Origin: Ferrimonas gelatinilytica
GTDB lineage: Bacteria; Pseudomonadota; Gammaproteobacteria; Enterobacterales; Shewanellaceae
Reading direction: 5' to 3'
Assembly: GCF_039544205.1 (NCBI RefSeq)
Contig: NZ_BAABLF010000005.1
Span: 1 to 64,000, forward strand
Length of the DNA: 64,000 bases
Shown here: one piece after another, positions 1 through 7,559 of the stretch
Layout: each line of letters begins with the position of its first letter
Position numbering within the stretch: the stretch's first letter is position 1
Translations under genes and position numbers: made by a program
The notes under the pieces: model-generated
Seen by the model: only the letters and a program-made list of their open reading frames with translations
The model's database searches: none
What the model was told of the DNA's origin: nothing

Positions 1-10
1 CACTCCGCCA
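1..10 (+). tRNA. 3' end of a tRNA, probably tRNA-Asp (partial)
   Basis: The first ten bases read CACTCCGCCA: a 3' acceptor strand, discriminator G and CCA, followed within 11 bases by an intrinsic terminator. The implied 5' acceptor strand GGAGTG fits gammaproteobacterial tRNA-Asp, but only the tail is in the window, so the identity is inferred. Confidence 0.45.
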
Positions 11-20
11 TTATTTCGAT

Positions 21-48
21 AAACCCAGCCTAGCGGCTGGGTTTTTTC
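21..48 (+). terminator. Intrinsic terminator of the upstream tRNA/rRNA transcript
   Basis: A perfect 10-bp stem (21-30 with 35-44, loop TAGC) runs into a T tract. It lies just after the CCA end, as expected for the end of a tRNA or rRNA operon. Confidence 0.9.
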
Positions 49-99
49 GTTTGGGCGTATGAGTGCTCGAATGGTTCGGTGTTTTGTGAGGCCGCGCTT

Positions 100-191
100 C
101 GTGAGTGTGTGTTGCGAACAACACTTCCCTGAGGCAGCCGCTTCGGCGTTGCGGGGAAGGGGCTCTGCGCCGGCTCCGCCATGCTTTTTAG
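100..191 (+). ncRNA. Structured gene-free stretch between two terminators (candidate small RNA)
   Basis: No convincing reading frame lies here. Two hairpins can be drawn: GTGTTG-CGAA-CAACAC at 109-124, and a longer one closing CTTCCC (124-129) on GGGAAG (154-159) with an inner GCC/GGC stem. A strong intrinsic terminator follows at once. Hairpins plus a terminator resemble a small RNA. It could instead be decayed tRNA-operon sequence, because GCTCCGCCA at about 173-181 mimics a tRNA end. No promoter was identified. Confidence 0.25.
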
Positions 192-221
192 AACGCCTCA
201 TCCTTGGATGAGGCGTTTTTT
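192..221 (+). terminator. Intrinsic terminator
   Basis: A 12-bp perfect stem (192-203 with 206-217) is followed by a T run. It is the second terminator within 200 bases and ends whatever is transcribed from 49-191. Bases 222-424 hold no gene I can support and presumably contain the promoter of the GST-like gene. Confidence 0.85.
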
Positions 222-424
222 GTTGTGGTCCGTAAATTGTGCGGTTGGGTGAATGGGAGCGTCCTAATTGATGACTCAGGTTGTTCCGCCACCCCGAAAA
301 TAGGGCTGCAGGTTTTAACGCGCTCAGTTTCATCAGGCACCCACGTTTTTGTACAGCCTGCGCTCCATAATGCCCGAAGCTCATCGCGGCTAAACTTGCG
401 AACAGTCGGAGAGGAGGTGGAACT

Positions 425-919
425 ATGTTGCCGATCAGCCTGCATGGACGGATTACCGATCATCGTGTCTCTGCGCTGGCGCTTTGCTGTGAGGAGAAGG
501 GCGTTGGCTATTGCCTGTTAGACGACTCAATTACCGAGAGTAAAACGGGACGACCCTTGCTCACTCATCAAGGGCAGAGCCTAACGGAGCCACTTGCGGC
601 GCTTTACTACCTAAATGAGGGGATGCCGGGGCCGGATCTGATGCCTGACTCCCCCTGGTCAAGGGCATTGGTGCTTCAATTGTGTCAGCGTCTGCTTGCT
701 TCGCATCCCCCTGAGGCAAGTGAGATACCCGAGTGGTGCACTTTGCCACTGCCGAGTGAGGTCGGCTTTGTTGTTGATGACCACCTGACCCTGGCAGATC
801 TATCTCTTTTCGCCTGGAGCACGGCTTGCGGTATCACGGTATTGGAGGGGCCAATGGATCTGTGGTGGGCGGCGATGCGGCAACGCGAGAGTGTAAAGGC
901 GATCTGGGGGCCCAATTGA
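425..919 (+). CDS. Glutathione S-transferase-like protein
   Basis: The 164-residue protein has the two-part layout of the GST fold. A degenerate thioredoxin-like N-terminal half (LHGRITDHRV..., then the stretch ending in GQSLTEPLAALYYL) is followed by a helical half carrying the typical LTLADLSLFAW segment around residue 125. It is shorter than usual GSTs (about 200 residues) and the N-terminal glutathione motif is poorly conserved, so catalysis is doubtful. GGAGGTGG lies just upstream of the ATG. It appears monocistronic. The fold call is reasonable; the substrate is unknown. Confidence 0.6.
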   Translation: MLPISLHGRITDHRVSALALCCEEKGVGYCLLDDSITESKTGRPLLTHQGQSLTEPLAALYYLNEGMPGPDLMPDSPWSRALVLQLCQRLLASHPPEASEIPEWCTLPLPSEVGFVVDDHLTLADLSLFAWSTACGITVLEGPMDLWWAAMRQRESVKAIWGPN

Positions 920-985
920 GGCAGCGGATACACTTTTTCTTCGTTGGGTCAGGTACACTAGTGGCAGCTTGGTAAGGGGAAGTGC

Positions 986-1336
986 ATGCTGCTTAAGGTT
1001 TTGTTTACACTAGCGTTGATCGCGTCTGTGCTTTGGTTCGTGCGTCGACGCCAAGGTAATAGCTTGGTGACCAGCCCGACTCCGGCCTTCGGGAACGGAC
1101 GCTTCGTCTCGTTGATCGTAGGGGTTTTTGTCACCGCGGTGGTGGCAATGATCGGGTATCGTGTTTACGATGCCCAACAGCGTATCCGGGTGGTGGTTGT
1201 GGCTCCTAATGGGGATACCCAAAGCTACATCGTGAAAAAAGGTGACATCGACCGGCGCCGATTCGTAACGGAAGCGGGATTGGAGATCCAACTTGGTGCC
1301 GAAGACCGCCTCGAGCTGCGGCCCGTAGACCCCTGA
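986..1336 (+). CDS. Small membrane protein with two transmembrane helices, unknown function
   Basis: The 116-residue protein has an N-terminal hydrophobic helix (residues 1-19) followed by a basic RRRQ segment, and a second helix (about 40-60). A soluble C-terminal domain of about 55 residues is rich in beta-strand-forming residues (IRVVVVAPNGDTQSYIVKKGD). GGGGA precedes the ATG. I do not recognise a named family. The pattern suggests an inner-membrane protein with a small periplasmic or cytoplasmic beta domain. No operon partner is evident; pstS has its own promoter downstream. Confidence 0.6.
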   Translation: MLLKVLFTLALIASVLWFVRRRQGNSLVTSPTPAFGNGRFVSLIVGVFVTAVVAMIGYRVYDAQQRIRVVVVAPNGDTQSYIVKKGDIDRRRFVTEAGLEIQLGAEDRLELRPVDP

Positions 1337-1534
1337 GCCGAATGGCACCTTTACTGGTCTCCATCACCCCGACATCTTTTCTCCCCCCTTTTTTAGCTTG
1401 GTCTGTCCGCTGTGTTCCTTTGGCGTCAGCCCATCGTCGTGTTTTTTCATCTCTCACTCGTCATTGCCTCCACTTGATGGCCTTTTTGTCGCCTTAAAGA
1501 GCCGCATCAGTGTGTTCCTTACTCGTTGGGGACG

Positions 1535-1590
1535 CTGACACATTACTGGCATTAAAGTGAAATACCCCTGTCATCTCATCTTGGCCTAAT
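1535..1590 (+). promoter_or_regulatory. Pho-box array and promoter of pstS
   Basis: Four heptamers occur at exact 11-base spacing: CTGACAC (1535), CTGGCAT (1546), GTGAAAT (1557) and CTGTCAT (1568), compared with the PhoB half-site CTGTCAT. They form two adjacent 18-bp Pho boxes on one helical face. A -10-like CCTAAT (1585-1590) starts 10 bases after the last repeat, the usual geometry when PhoB replaces the -35 element. This predicts induction by phosphate limitation through PhoBR. The rest of the 1337-1643 gap shows no gene. Confidence 0.8.
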
Positions 1591-1643
1591 GGCGTCGTCC
1601 CCCGGAAAGGGCGACAAAAACAAGGACAATTTGGGGTTTACCA

Positions 1644-2450
1644 ATGAAAAAATTTGCTGCCGGTGCACTGGCACTGATCTCCGCCTTCAGTGTGAGTGCC
1701 GCTGAAACCATTACCGTCTCAGGTTCCAACTCCATGACCAGCCTGATGGAGGTGTTGGCGGAAACCTACACCAAGAAAACCGGGTACTTTGTTGAGGTTC
1801 AAGGGCCTGGCTCTTCCGCTGGTATTCGTGCAGCGAACCAGGGCACCTCTCACATCGGTATGGCCTCCCGTGCGGTTGCTGATAGTGAGATCGAAGCTGG
1901 CGTTGAGCGAATCACCATCGCCAATGACGGGATCGCTGTTGTCGTTCACCCGAGCAATAAAGTTGAAAACCTGACTACTGAGCAAGTCTCCGCCATCTAC
2001 CGCGGTGAAATCAAAAACTGGGGTGAAGTCGGTGGGGAAAAAGGCCCGATCGTTGCGGTGACTCGTGATACCGCTTCCGGCACCCGTGCCGGTTTCGAGG
2101 ATGTGCTGGGTCTTAAACAGAAGATTAACGGCATCAAGGTTTCTGCTATCTCCCCTCGTACCCAAGTGGCCAACGGTAACGGTATGGTGAAAACCACCGC
2201 CGGGCAAAACCCGAACGCCATCGGTTACATCTCCCTGGGTACCGTTGACAACACCGTCAAGGCTCTGGATATCAATGGTGTCGATGCTCTCGTCGGTAAT
2301 GTCCAAAGCGGCAGATACCCAGTAGCTCGCTCATTCGTGCTGATGACCGGCCCGACTACGCCTGAGTACGCTAAGGCCTTCATCGACTGGATCCTGTCTG
2401 ACGAAGGTCAGTCCATCGTAGCCAAGAAAGGCTACGTACCGGCGAAGTAA
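1644..2450 (+). CDS. pstS: Phosphate ABC transporter substrate-binding protein PstS
   Basis: PstS captures periplasmic phosphate and delivers it to the PstCAB importer. The 268-residue protein has a Sec signal peptide (MKKFAAGALALISAFSVSA, cleavage after SAA or SA) and then the binding-lobe start ITVSGSNSMTSLMEVLAE. The conserved TRDTASGTRAGFEDVLG segment around residue 135 supplies phosphate-binding Ser/Thr/Arg residues. The length fits the short marine gammaproteobacterial PstS class. It is first in pstSCAB, behind a Pho-box promoter. Two hairpins between pstS and pstC probably keep its mRNA more abundant than that of the membrane subunits. Confidence 0.95.
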   Translation: MKKFAAGALALISAFSVSAAETITVSGSNSMTSLMEVLAETYTKKTGYFVEVQGPGSSAGIRAANQGTSHIGMASRAVADSEIEAGVERITIANDGIAVVVHPSNKVENLTTEQVSAIYRGEIKNWGEVGGEKGPIVAVTRDTASGTRAGFEDVLGLKQKINGIKVSAISPRTQVANGNGMVKTTAGQNPNAIGYISLGTVDNTVKALDINGVDALVGNVQSGRYPVARSFVLMTGPTTPEYAKAFIDWILSDEGQSIVAKKGYVPAK

Positions 2451-2457
2451 GCTGACG

Positions 2458-2517
2458 GCTCAATCGCAAGATTGAGCAAAATAATGGACAGGCTGTGGCA
2501 GGGGTGCCGCAGCCTGT
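2458..2517 (+). promoter_or_regulatory. Two intercistronic hairpins between pstS and pstC
   Basis: The first is GCTCAATC-GCAA-GATTGAGC (2458-2477), a perfect 8-bp stem with a GNRA tetraloop. The second spans 2488-2517, a 13-bp stem closing ACAGGCTG on CAGCCTGT around a GGGG loop with one G-T pair. Neither has a T tract, so they look like mRNA stabilisers or processing points that set the PstS to PstCAB ratio rather than a full terminator. Confidence 0.7.
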
Positions 2518-2545
2518 TTGCGGGTTTAGTAGGGTTTAGAGTTTT

Positions 2546-3460
2546 ATGTCAATTGTGAACGTCATTGTGCAGGCTGAGTCGACCGCAGAAGCACTGAAAA
2601 GTTCGCGTCGTCGTGATGTCATCGAACACGCGTTTCATGCACTGTTTATGCTCAGTGCGTTTATCGGTGTGCTGTCCGTCATTACCATCGGCTTCTTCCT
2701 GGTCAAGGAGAGTGCTCCTGCCTTTGCTGAAGCCGGTGTGGGTGGCATGGTCTTTGGCACTCATTGGTTGCCGCCAGCGTTGTATGGCCTGGCACCGATG
2801 ATCGTCGGCTCCCTGATGGCGACTGCCGTCGCCGTTGTCTTGGGGGTGCCGGTTGGGATCCTCACCGCCATCTTCCTGGCTGAAATCGCGCCCGAGCGGG
2901 TGGTTAAGATCATACGCCCGGCCATCGAGCTGCTGGCTGGGATCCCCTCGGTTGTATATGGCTTTTTCGGCTTGGTGGTAATCGTCCCGTTGATCGAGCA
3001 GGTATTCGGTGTCGCCTCTGGGGCCAGCATTCTGGCTGGCGCAATCGTACTGGCCATTATGATCCTGCCGACGGTGATCGCAGTAACTGAAACCTCGTTG
3101 CGTGCGGTACCGAAGCAATATAAAGAGGGCTCTTTGGCACTGGGCGCGTCCAAGATCTACACCATCTTCAATGTGCTTATTCCCGCCGCACGCTCTGGCA
3201 TTCTAACCGGTGTGATCCTCGGTATGGCCCGAGCCATTGGCGAGACAATGGCGATCATCATGGTGATGGGCAACACCCCGGCAATGCCTCAAGGGATCTT
3301 GGATTCGGCTATCACCTTGACCGCGAACATTGCCCTGGAGATGTCCTACGCCACCGGCGTTCATGCCAGCGCCCTTTACGCCTCTGGCGTTGTTCTGCTG
3401 GTCTTTGTGATGCTGCTCAACGGTACTTTGATGTACCTCAACCGTGAGAAGGCGAAATAA
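2546..3460 (+). CDS. pstC: Phosphate ABC transporter permease PstC
   Basis: PstC is one of the two inner-membrane subunits of the high-affinity phosphate importer. The 304-residue sequence shows six hydrophobic segments after a 25-residue cytoplasmic start. The permease coupling loop is present as EGSLALGASKIYTIFNVLIPAA, the EAA-type motif that contacts PstB, and is followed by GETMAIIMVMGN. The family-typical LAGIPSVVYGFFG lies in the middle. It is the second gene of pstSCAB, two bases upstream of pstA, which implies co-translation. Confidence 0.95.
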   Translation: MSIVNVIVQAESTAEALKSSRRRDVIEHAFHALFMLSAFIGVLSVITIGFFLVKESAPAFAEAGVGGMVFGTHWLPPALYGLAPMIVGSLMATAVAVVLGVPVGILTAIFLAEIAPERVVKIIRPAIELLAGIPSVVYGFFGLVVIVPLIEQVFGVASGASILAGAIVLAIMILPTVIAVTETSLRAVPKQYKEGSLALGASKIYTIFNVLIPAARSGILTGVILGMARAIGETMAIIMVMGNTPAMPQGILDSAITLTANIALEMSYATGVHASALYASGVVLLVFVMLLNGTLMYLNREKAK

Positions 3461-3462
3461 CC

Positions 3463-4308
3463 ATGTTCACCAACGACATCAAAGATAGGGTTCTCACCGG
3501 CATGATCTGGTCCTCCGCTGTGCTGACCATGGCCTTTCTCGCTTGGATCCTGTTCTACATCGTCAGCAACGGCCTCGCCTACGTGGACTGGAGTTTCATT
3601 ACCGACAACTACACCCGTACCGGTGACGAGGAGGGGATTTGGCCGATGATCGTGGCCACCCTGTATATGGTGCTGCTGTCCATCGCCATCGCGGCCCCCG
3701 TGGGGATCATGACCGCCATCTACATGACGGAGTACGCCAGGCCCGGAAGCAAGATCGTCAAGTTGGTGCGTTTTTGCACCGAAGCCTTGGCAGGGATCCC
3801 CTCCATTGTGTACGGCCTGTTCGGCATGACCTTCTTCGTAGTGGCCCTGGGCCTGGGCTTCTCTGTTTTGTCCGGTGGCTTGACCCTGGCGATCCTGATC
3901 TTGCCGGTGATTATCCGCACCACAGAAGAAGCGATCATCGCCGTACCCATCTCTTACCGTGAAGCCTCCTTTGGCCTGGGTGCCTCACGCTTATACACCA
4001 TACGTCGGGTGATCCTGCCCGCAGCCATGCCGGGGATCGTCACCTCGTTGATCCTTTCTATCGGTCGTATCGTTGGCGAGTCCGCCCCGGTATTTCTGAC
4101 CGCCGGTATGGTTGCGCGGATCCCGGAGTCGGTGTTTGACTCCGGGCGAACCCTGACCGTGCACCTATATATGTTGACCACCGAGCTGTATACCCAGCAC
4201 GACTGGAATATGGCCTTTGCGACGGCCACCGTGCTGGTTCTCGTGGTCCTTGGGATCAATCTGACCACCAAGTTCATCTCCAACAAATTCAGTAAAGCGA
4301 CTTACTAA
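3463..4308 (+). CDS. pstA: Phosphate ABC transporter permease PstA
   Basis: PstA is the partner permease of PstC. The 281-residue protein has an N-terminal helix (about 17-37), then the permease core with LAGIPSIVYGLFGMTFF and the coupling loop EASFGLGASRLYTIRRVILPAA. The core ends in a conserved SIGRIVGESAPVFLTAG segment. The length and motif order are typical. It starts two bases after the pstC stop and is followed 17 bases later by pstB. Confidence 0.95.
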   Translation: MFTNDIKDRVLTGMIWSSAVLTMAFLAWILFYIVSNGLAYVDWSFITDNYTRTGDEEGIWPMIVATLYMVLLSIAIAAPVGIMTAIYMTEYARPGSKIVKLVRFCTEALAGIPSIVYGLFGMTFFVVALGLGFSVLSGGLTLAILILPVIIRTTEEAIIAVPISYREASFGLGASRLYTIRRVILPAAMPGIVTSLILSIGRIVGESAPVFLTAGMVARIPESVFDSGRTLTVHLYMLTTELYTQHDWNMAFATATVLVLVVLGINLTTKFISNKFSKATY

Positions 4309-4325
4309 GCAGGCTTTTGCGGTAA

Positions 4326-5081
4326 ATGATTATGAACACTTTTGAAATTAACGATCTGGACCTCTACTACGGCGACACCCAAGCGCTGAAATCCATCGAA
4401 TTGGTGATTCCGCGCAACCAGGTGACTGCCTTTATCGGCCCCTCTGGCTGTGGTAAGTCGACGCTGCTACGCACGCTTAACCGAATGAATGATCTGATTG
4501 CCGGAGTGAAGATCAGCGGTGAGGTTAAGATGGACGGTGCGGATATCTACGCTGATGTGGATGTGCGCAAACTGCGGATGCGTTGTGGCATGGTGTTTCA
4601 GAAAGCCAACCCCTTCCCCATGAGCATCTACGAGAACGTAGCCTATGGGCAGAAAGCGCAGGGGTTGAAGGACAAGTTCCAACTCGACAGCATTGTGGAG
4701 GAGGCGCTGCGTAAGGCTGCGCTCTGGGAAGAAGTGAAGGATCGCCTGCACAGCCACGCCTTCGGCCTCTCCGGTGGTCAGCAACAAAGGTTGTGCATCG
4801 CCCGGACCATCGCCATGCGGCCGGACGTGATCCTGATGGATGAACCGACCTCCGCGCTGGACCCCATTGCCACCGCCCGTATCGAGGAGTTGATGGAAGA
4901 TCTGCGTCGAGACTTTACCGTGGTGATCGTGACTCACTCCATGGCACAGGCCCGGCGGATCGCCGATAAGACCGCGTTCTTCCTGATGGGGGAACTGGTT
5001 GAGCACGGTGACACTGAGCAGATCTTCAATGCGCCGCAGGATAAACGTACCCACGGTTACATTACCGGAGACTTCGGTTAA
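4326..5081 (+). CDS. pstB: Phosphate ABC transporter ATP-binding protein PstB
   Basis: PstB is the cytoplasmic ATPase that powers PstCA. Walker A GPSGCGKST is at residues 38-46, the signature LSGGQQQRLCIAR is near 148, and Walker B VILMDEPTSALDP is near 170, followed by the switch histidine in VIVTHSMAQARR. At 251 residues it is full length. A second in-frame ATG at 4332 is an alternative start; neither has a strong ribosome-binding site. A strong terminator closes the operon. phoU and phoBR, often nearby in other genomes, are not in this window. Confidence 0.95.
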   Translation: MIMNTFEINDLDLYYGDTQALKSIELVIPRNQVTAFIGPSGCGKSTLLRTLNRMNDLIAGVKISGEVKMDGADIYADVDVRKLRMRCGMVFQKANPFPMSIYENVAYGQKAQGLKDKFQLDSIVEEALRKAALWEEVKDRLHSHAFGLSGGQQQRLCIARTIAMRPDVILMDEPTSALDPIATARIEELMEDLRRDFTVVIVTHSMAQARRIADKTAFFLMGELVEHGDTEQIFNAPQDKRTHGYITGDFG

Positions 5082-5096
5082 ACCCACCCGCAAGTC

Positions 5097-5122
5097 AAAG
5101 CACTCTTCGGAGTGCTTTTTTT
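5097..5122 (+). terminator. Intrinsic terminator of pstSCAB
   Basis: A 9-bp stem AAAGCACTC/GAGTGCTTT with a TTCG tetraloop is followed by T residues, 16 bases after the pstB stop. The remainder of the gap to 5389 shows no gene and presumably holds the promoter of the SLC1-type symporter. Confidence 0.92.
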
Positions 5123-5389
5123 GTGCCCGGTGTCAGCCGTTATTGAAGGGCTGCCTATAGGAACGCGGGCGGTGCCCTTACGGATGAGATGCGGGCGGGA
5201 ATGCACAAAGGTTTCGTGAGTGTGAAGCGGATGCTGCTTCAGTGTTGGTGTTTATTGTCGGCGTTGGTCTGCATCTATTTTATTTATCAACTTAATGTTC
5301 TGTGAGGCTGGTCTCGTGTAGCGGAATTACGTAGTATCCCTCGGGCAAGAGTACCAATAAAAACAATATGCTCTCAGAAGGAATCTGTT

Positions 5390-6553
5390 ATGAAACTGAT
5401 TGTTCGACTCTTGGTTGGAATCTTGGTTGGCCTCCTGGCCGGTCTCTATGCACCGGATCTCTTGGTGCGATTGCTGCTGACGGTGAAGATGGCCCTTGGC
5501 CAGCTCATCAGCTTTGTCATTCCACTTATCATTCTCTTTTTTATCGCCTCGGGGATCGCCAACCTCAAAGCCAATGGTGGCCGGTTGTTGGGACGTACCC
5601 TCTCCATCGCCTATGGGTCAACCTTGCTGGCCGGCGTTCTGGCCTACCTGGTGGCTTCGATCCTGGTACCGGCCCTGGTGGAATCCCGGCCGCTGCAAGA
5701 GGTGGCAGGAAACAGTCTCACCCCCTTTGTTGTGATTGAAGTGCCTGCGCTGTTTGGCGTGATGAGTGCCCTGGCCGCTGCTTTCATTATCGGTCTTGGG
5801 ATCTCGGTAACCGGGGCGACCAACCTGAAGAAGGTTGTGGACGAGGGTAAGGGGATCATTGATGTTGTGCTGGCCAAGGTGATTATCCCTGTCCTGCCGA
5901 TCTACATCGCCGGTGTCTTCGCGGGCTTCGGTGCCGATGGTTCCGTATTTGAGACCCTGAAGACCTTTGGTATCGTGCTGGTACTGGCCATCCTGATGCA
6001 CTGGTTCTACATCAGCTTGCTCTACATCCTGACCGGCCTGCGCAACGGCCGCTCGCCATGGGCCCTGATCCGCACCATGCTGCCGGCTTATGTCACGGCC
6101 CTCGGCACCATGTCCAGTGCGGCGACCATTCCGGTGACCCTTCGCCAGGCCAAGGCGAATGGGGTTAACACTGAAGTGGCGAACTTCTCCATTCCGCTGT
6201 TTGCTTCTATCCACCTGGCGGGCTCCACCATCACCCTGACAACCTGCTCCATCGCCGTCATGCAGATGATGCCGGATATGGGCATTCCAGGCCTGATGGA
6301 GATGCTGCCCTTCATCATGATGCTGGGTGTCGTGATGATCGCCGCACCGGGCGCGCCGGGTGGCGCAGTGATGTCTGCGTTGGGTCTGCTCACGGCGATG
6401 CTCGGATTTGGTGAAGCCGCCGTTGCCCTGATGATCGCCCTCTATATGGCGCAGGACAGTTTTGGTACGGCGTGTAACATCACCTGTGATGGGGCGCTCT
6501 CGATGTGGGTGGATGGCGCTGAAACGACCGAGGCGGTTCAAGCCAAGGCTTAA
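5390..6553 (+). CDS. SLC1 (DAACS)-family cation symporter, substrate uncertain
   Basis: This inner-membrane elevator-type transporter of 387 residues belongs to the glutamate/SstT superfamily. Visible landmarks are the re-entrant loop HP1 (TMSSAATIPVTLRQAKANG), the HP2 region (MIAAPGAPGGAVMSALG) and the last helix (AQDSFGTACNITCDGALS). The TM7 NMDGT motif of glutamate transporters reads HLAGS here, and the TM8 arginine that grips an acidic side chain is replaced by glycine. Both changes argue against glutamate or aspartate and towards a neutral or small substrate, as in SstT. AAGGA precedes the ATG. It is monocistronic, with its own terminator. Confidence 0.8.
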   Translation: MKLIVRLLVGILVGLLAGLYAPDLLVRLLLTVKMALGQLISFVIPLIILFFIASGIANLKANGGRLLGRTLSIAYGSTLLAGVLAYLVASILVPALVESRPLQEVAGNSLTPFVVIEVPALFGVMSALAAAFIIGLGISVTGATNLKKVVDEGKGIIDVVLAKVIIPVLPIYIAGVFAGFGADGSVFETLKTFGIVLVLAILMHWFYISLLYILTGLRNGRSPWALIRTMLPAYVTALGTMSSAATIPVTLRQAKANGVNTEVANFSIPLFASIHLAGSTITLTTCSIAVMQMMPDMGIPGLMEMLPFIMMLGVVMIAAPGAPGGAVMSALGLLTAMLGFGEAAVALMIALYMAQDSFGTACNITCDGALSMWVDGAETTEAVQAKA

Positions 6554-6574
6554 TCGAGTAAATCTCATGTTATC

Positions 6575-6607
6575 AACGGCCTGCCATATGCAGGCCGTTT
6601 TATTTTT
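6575..6607 (+). terminator. Intrinsic terminator of the SLC1-family gene
   Basis: AACGGCCTGC pairs with GCAGGCCGTT across a CATAT loop and is followed by TTTATTTTT. It lies 21 bases after the stop codon. Confidence 0.9.
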
Positions 6608-6769
6608 AGGCACTATACTTCATTCGTGTCCGCCCTTGGTGCAGTGAGCTAGCATTAGGATTTCTAATCCATCGCGGGCTCGGAATCAGGAAAAATTTCA
6701 TTATTCCGTGACCGGGAATTACCGTAAAGTACGCCTGAATTTTTGACCCACTATCGAGGCAAATGTGCT

Positions 6770-7399
6770 GTGGATCTGACCCTATACCTCCAGTTTTTCT
6801 TGGGCTTGGTAGCAATCGTAAACCCCATCGGCTTGTTGCCGGTCTTCGTCAGTCTTACCAGTCACCAGAGTGATGCCGAGCGGCAACGCACCAATGCGGT
6901 GGCGAACTTTGCGGTGCTGGTGATCCTGATTGTGACCCTGCTGGCAGGCAATCATATCCTCGATATGTTCAGCATCTCCCTGCCGGCATTCCGTATCGCC
7001 GGGGGCACCCTGATTGTGGTGATTGCGATGTCGATGCTGCAGGGGAAGTTGGGCGAGGTGAAACATAACAAGGCGGAAGACCGCGAAGCCGCGGTGAAAG
7101 AGTCCGTGGCGGTGGTGCCGTTAGCACTGCCTCTGATGGCAGGCCCCGGGGCGATCAGCTCGGTGATCGTTTACGGTGCCGAGTACACCGGGGTGGTGAA
7201 CCTGATGGGCATGATCGCGGCCATCCTGACCTTCGCGTTGATGAGCTGGGGGATCTTTCGGCTGGCCCCGGCAATCTTCCGCCTGCTGGGACAGACCGGC
7301 ATCAACGTCATCACCCGGATCATGGGTCTGTTGATGCTCTCCATCGGCATCGAGGTGGTCGCAGCCGGGATCAAGGGACTCTTCCCGACCCTGGTGTAG
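6770..7399 (+). CDS. ychE: MarC/YchE-family integral membrane protein
   Basis: The 209-residue protein has six hydrophobic segments and closely follows E. coli YchE: LVAIVNPIGLLPVFVSLTS near the start, FRIAGGTLIVVIAMSMLQGKLGE, VVPLALPLMAGPGAISSVIV, and QTGINVITRIMGLLMLSIGIE near the end. The function of the family is not established, and earlier links of MarC to drug resistance were not upheld. I chose the GTG at 6770 over an upstream TTG because GAGG (6756-6759) sits 10 bases before it and the resulting N-terminus matches YchE alignment (VDLTLYLQFFLGLVAIV). Confidence 0.85.
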   Translation: MDLTLYLQFFLGLVAIVNPIGLLPVFVSLTSHQSDAERQRTNAVANFAVLVILIVTLLAGNHILDMFSISLPAFRIAGGTLIVVIAMSMLQGKLGEVKHNKAEDREAAVKESVAVVPLALPLMAGPGAISSVIVYGAEYTGVVNLMGMIAAILTFALMSWGIFRLAPAIFRLLGQTGINVITRIMGLLMLSIGIEVVAAGIKGLFPTLV

Positions 7400-7419
7400 A
7401 GGGAGTTTCCCACAGCTTG

Positions 7420-7451
7420 AAAAACCGGAGTCTTGGGCTCCGGTTTTTTTG
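7420..7451 (+). terminator. Intrinsic terminator after ychE
   Basis: AAAACCGGAG pairs with CTCCGGTTTT across a 7-base loop (7421-7447), followed by further T residues. Confidence 0.9.
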
Positions 7452-7559
7452 TGTTTGCGCGTCGGCACAGAGCCGGGCGCGGAATGCCACCTTTATGGCA
7501 GTGTGCCACCTTGCGGGAGGCGATACTGACCGAACAGCGATCACCTGGGACTTAAAATC

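Noticed and set aside
150..182. Second tRNA end at GCTCCGCCA
   Set aside because: No T-arm (GTTC-type loop) or matching 5' acceptor strand precedes it.
188..463. 91-codon minus-strand frame overlapping the GST promoter region
   Set aside because: It ends inside the terminator stem, overlaps the well-supported GST start, has no ribosome-binding site and no recognisable domain.
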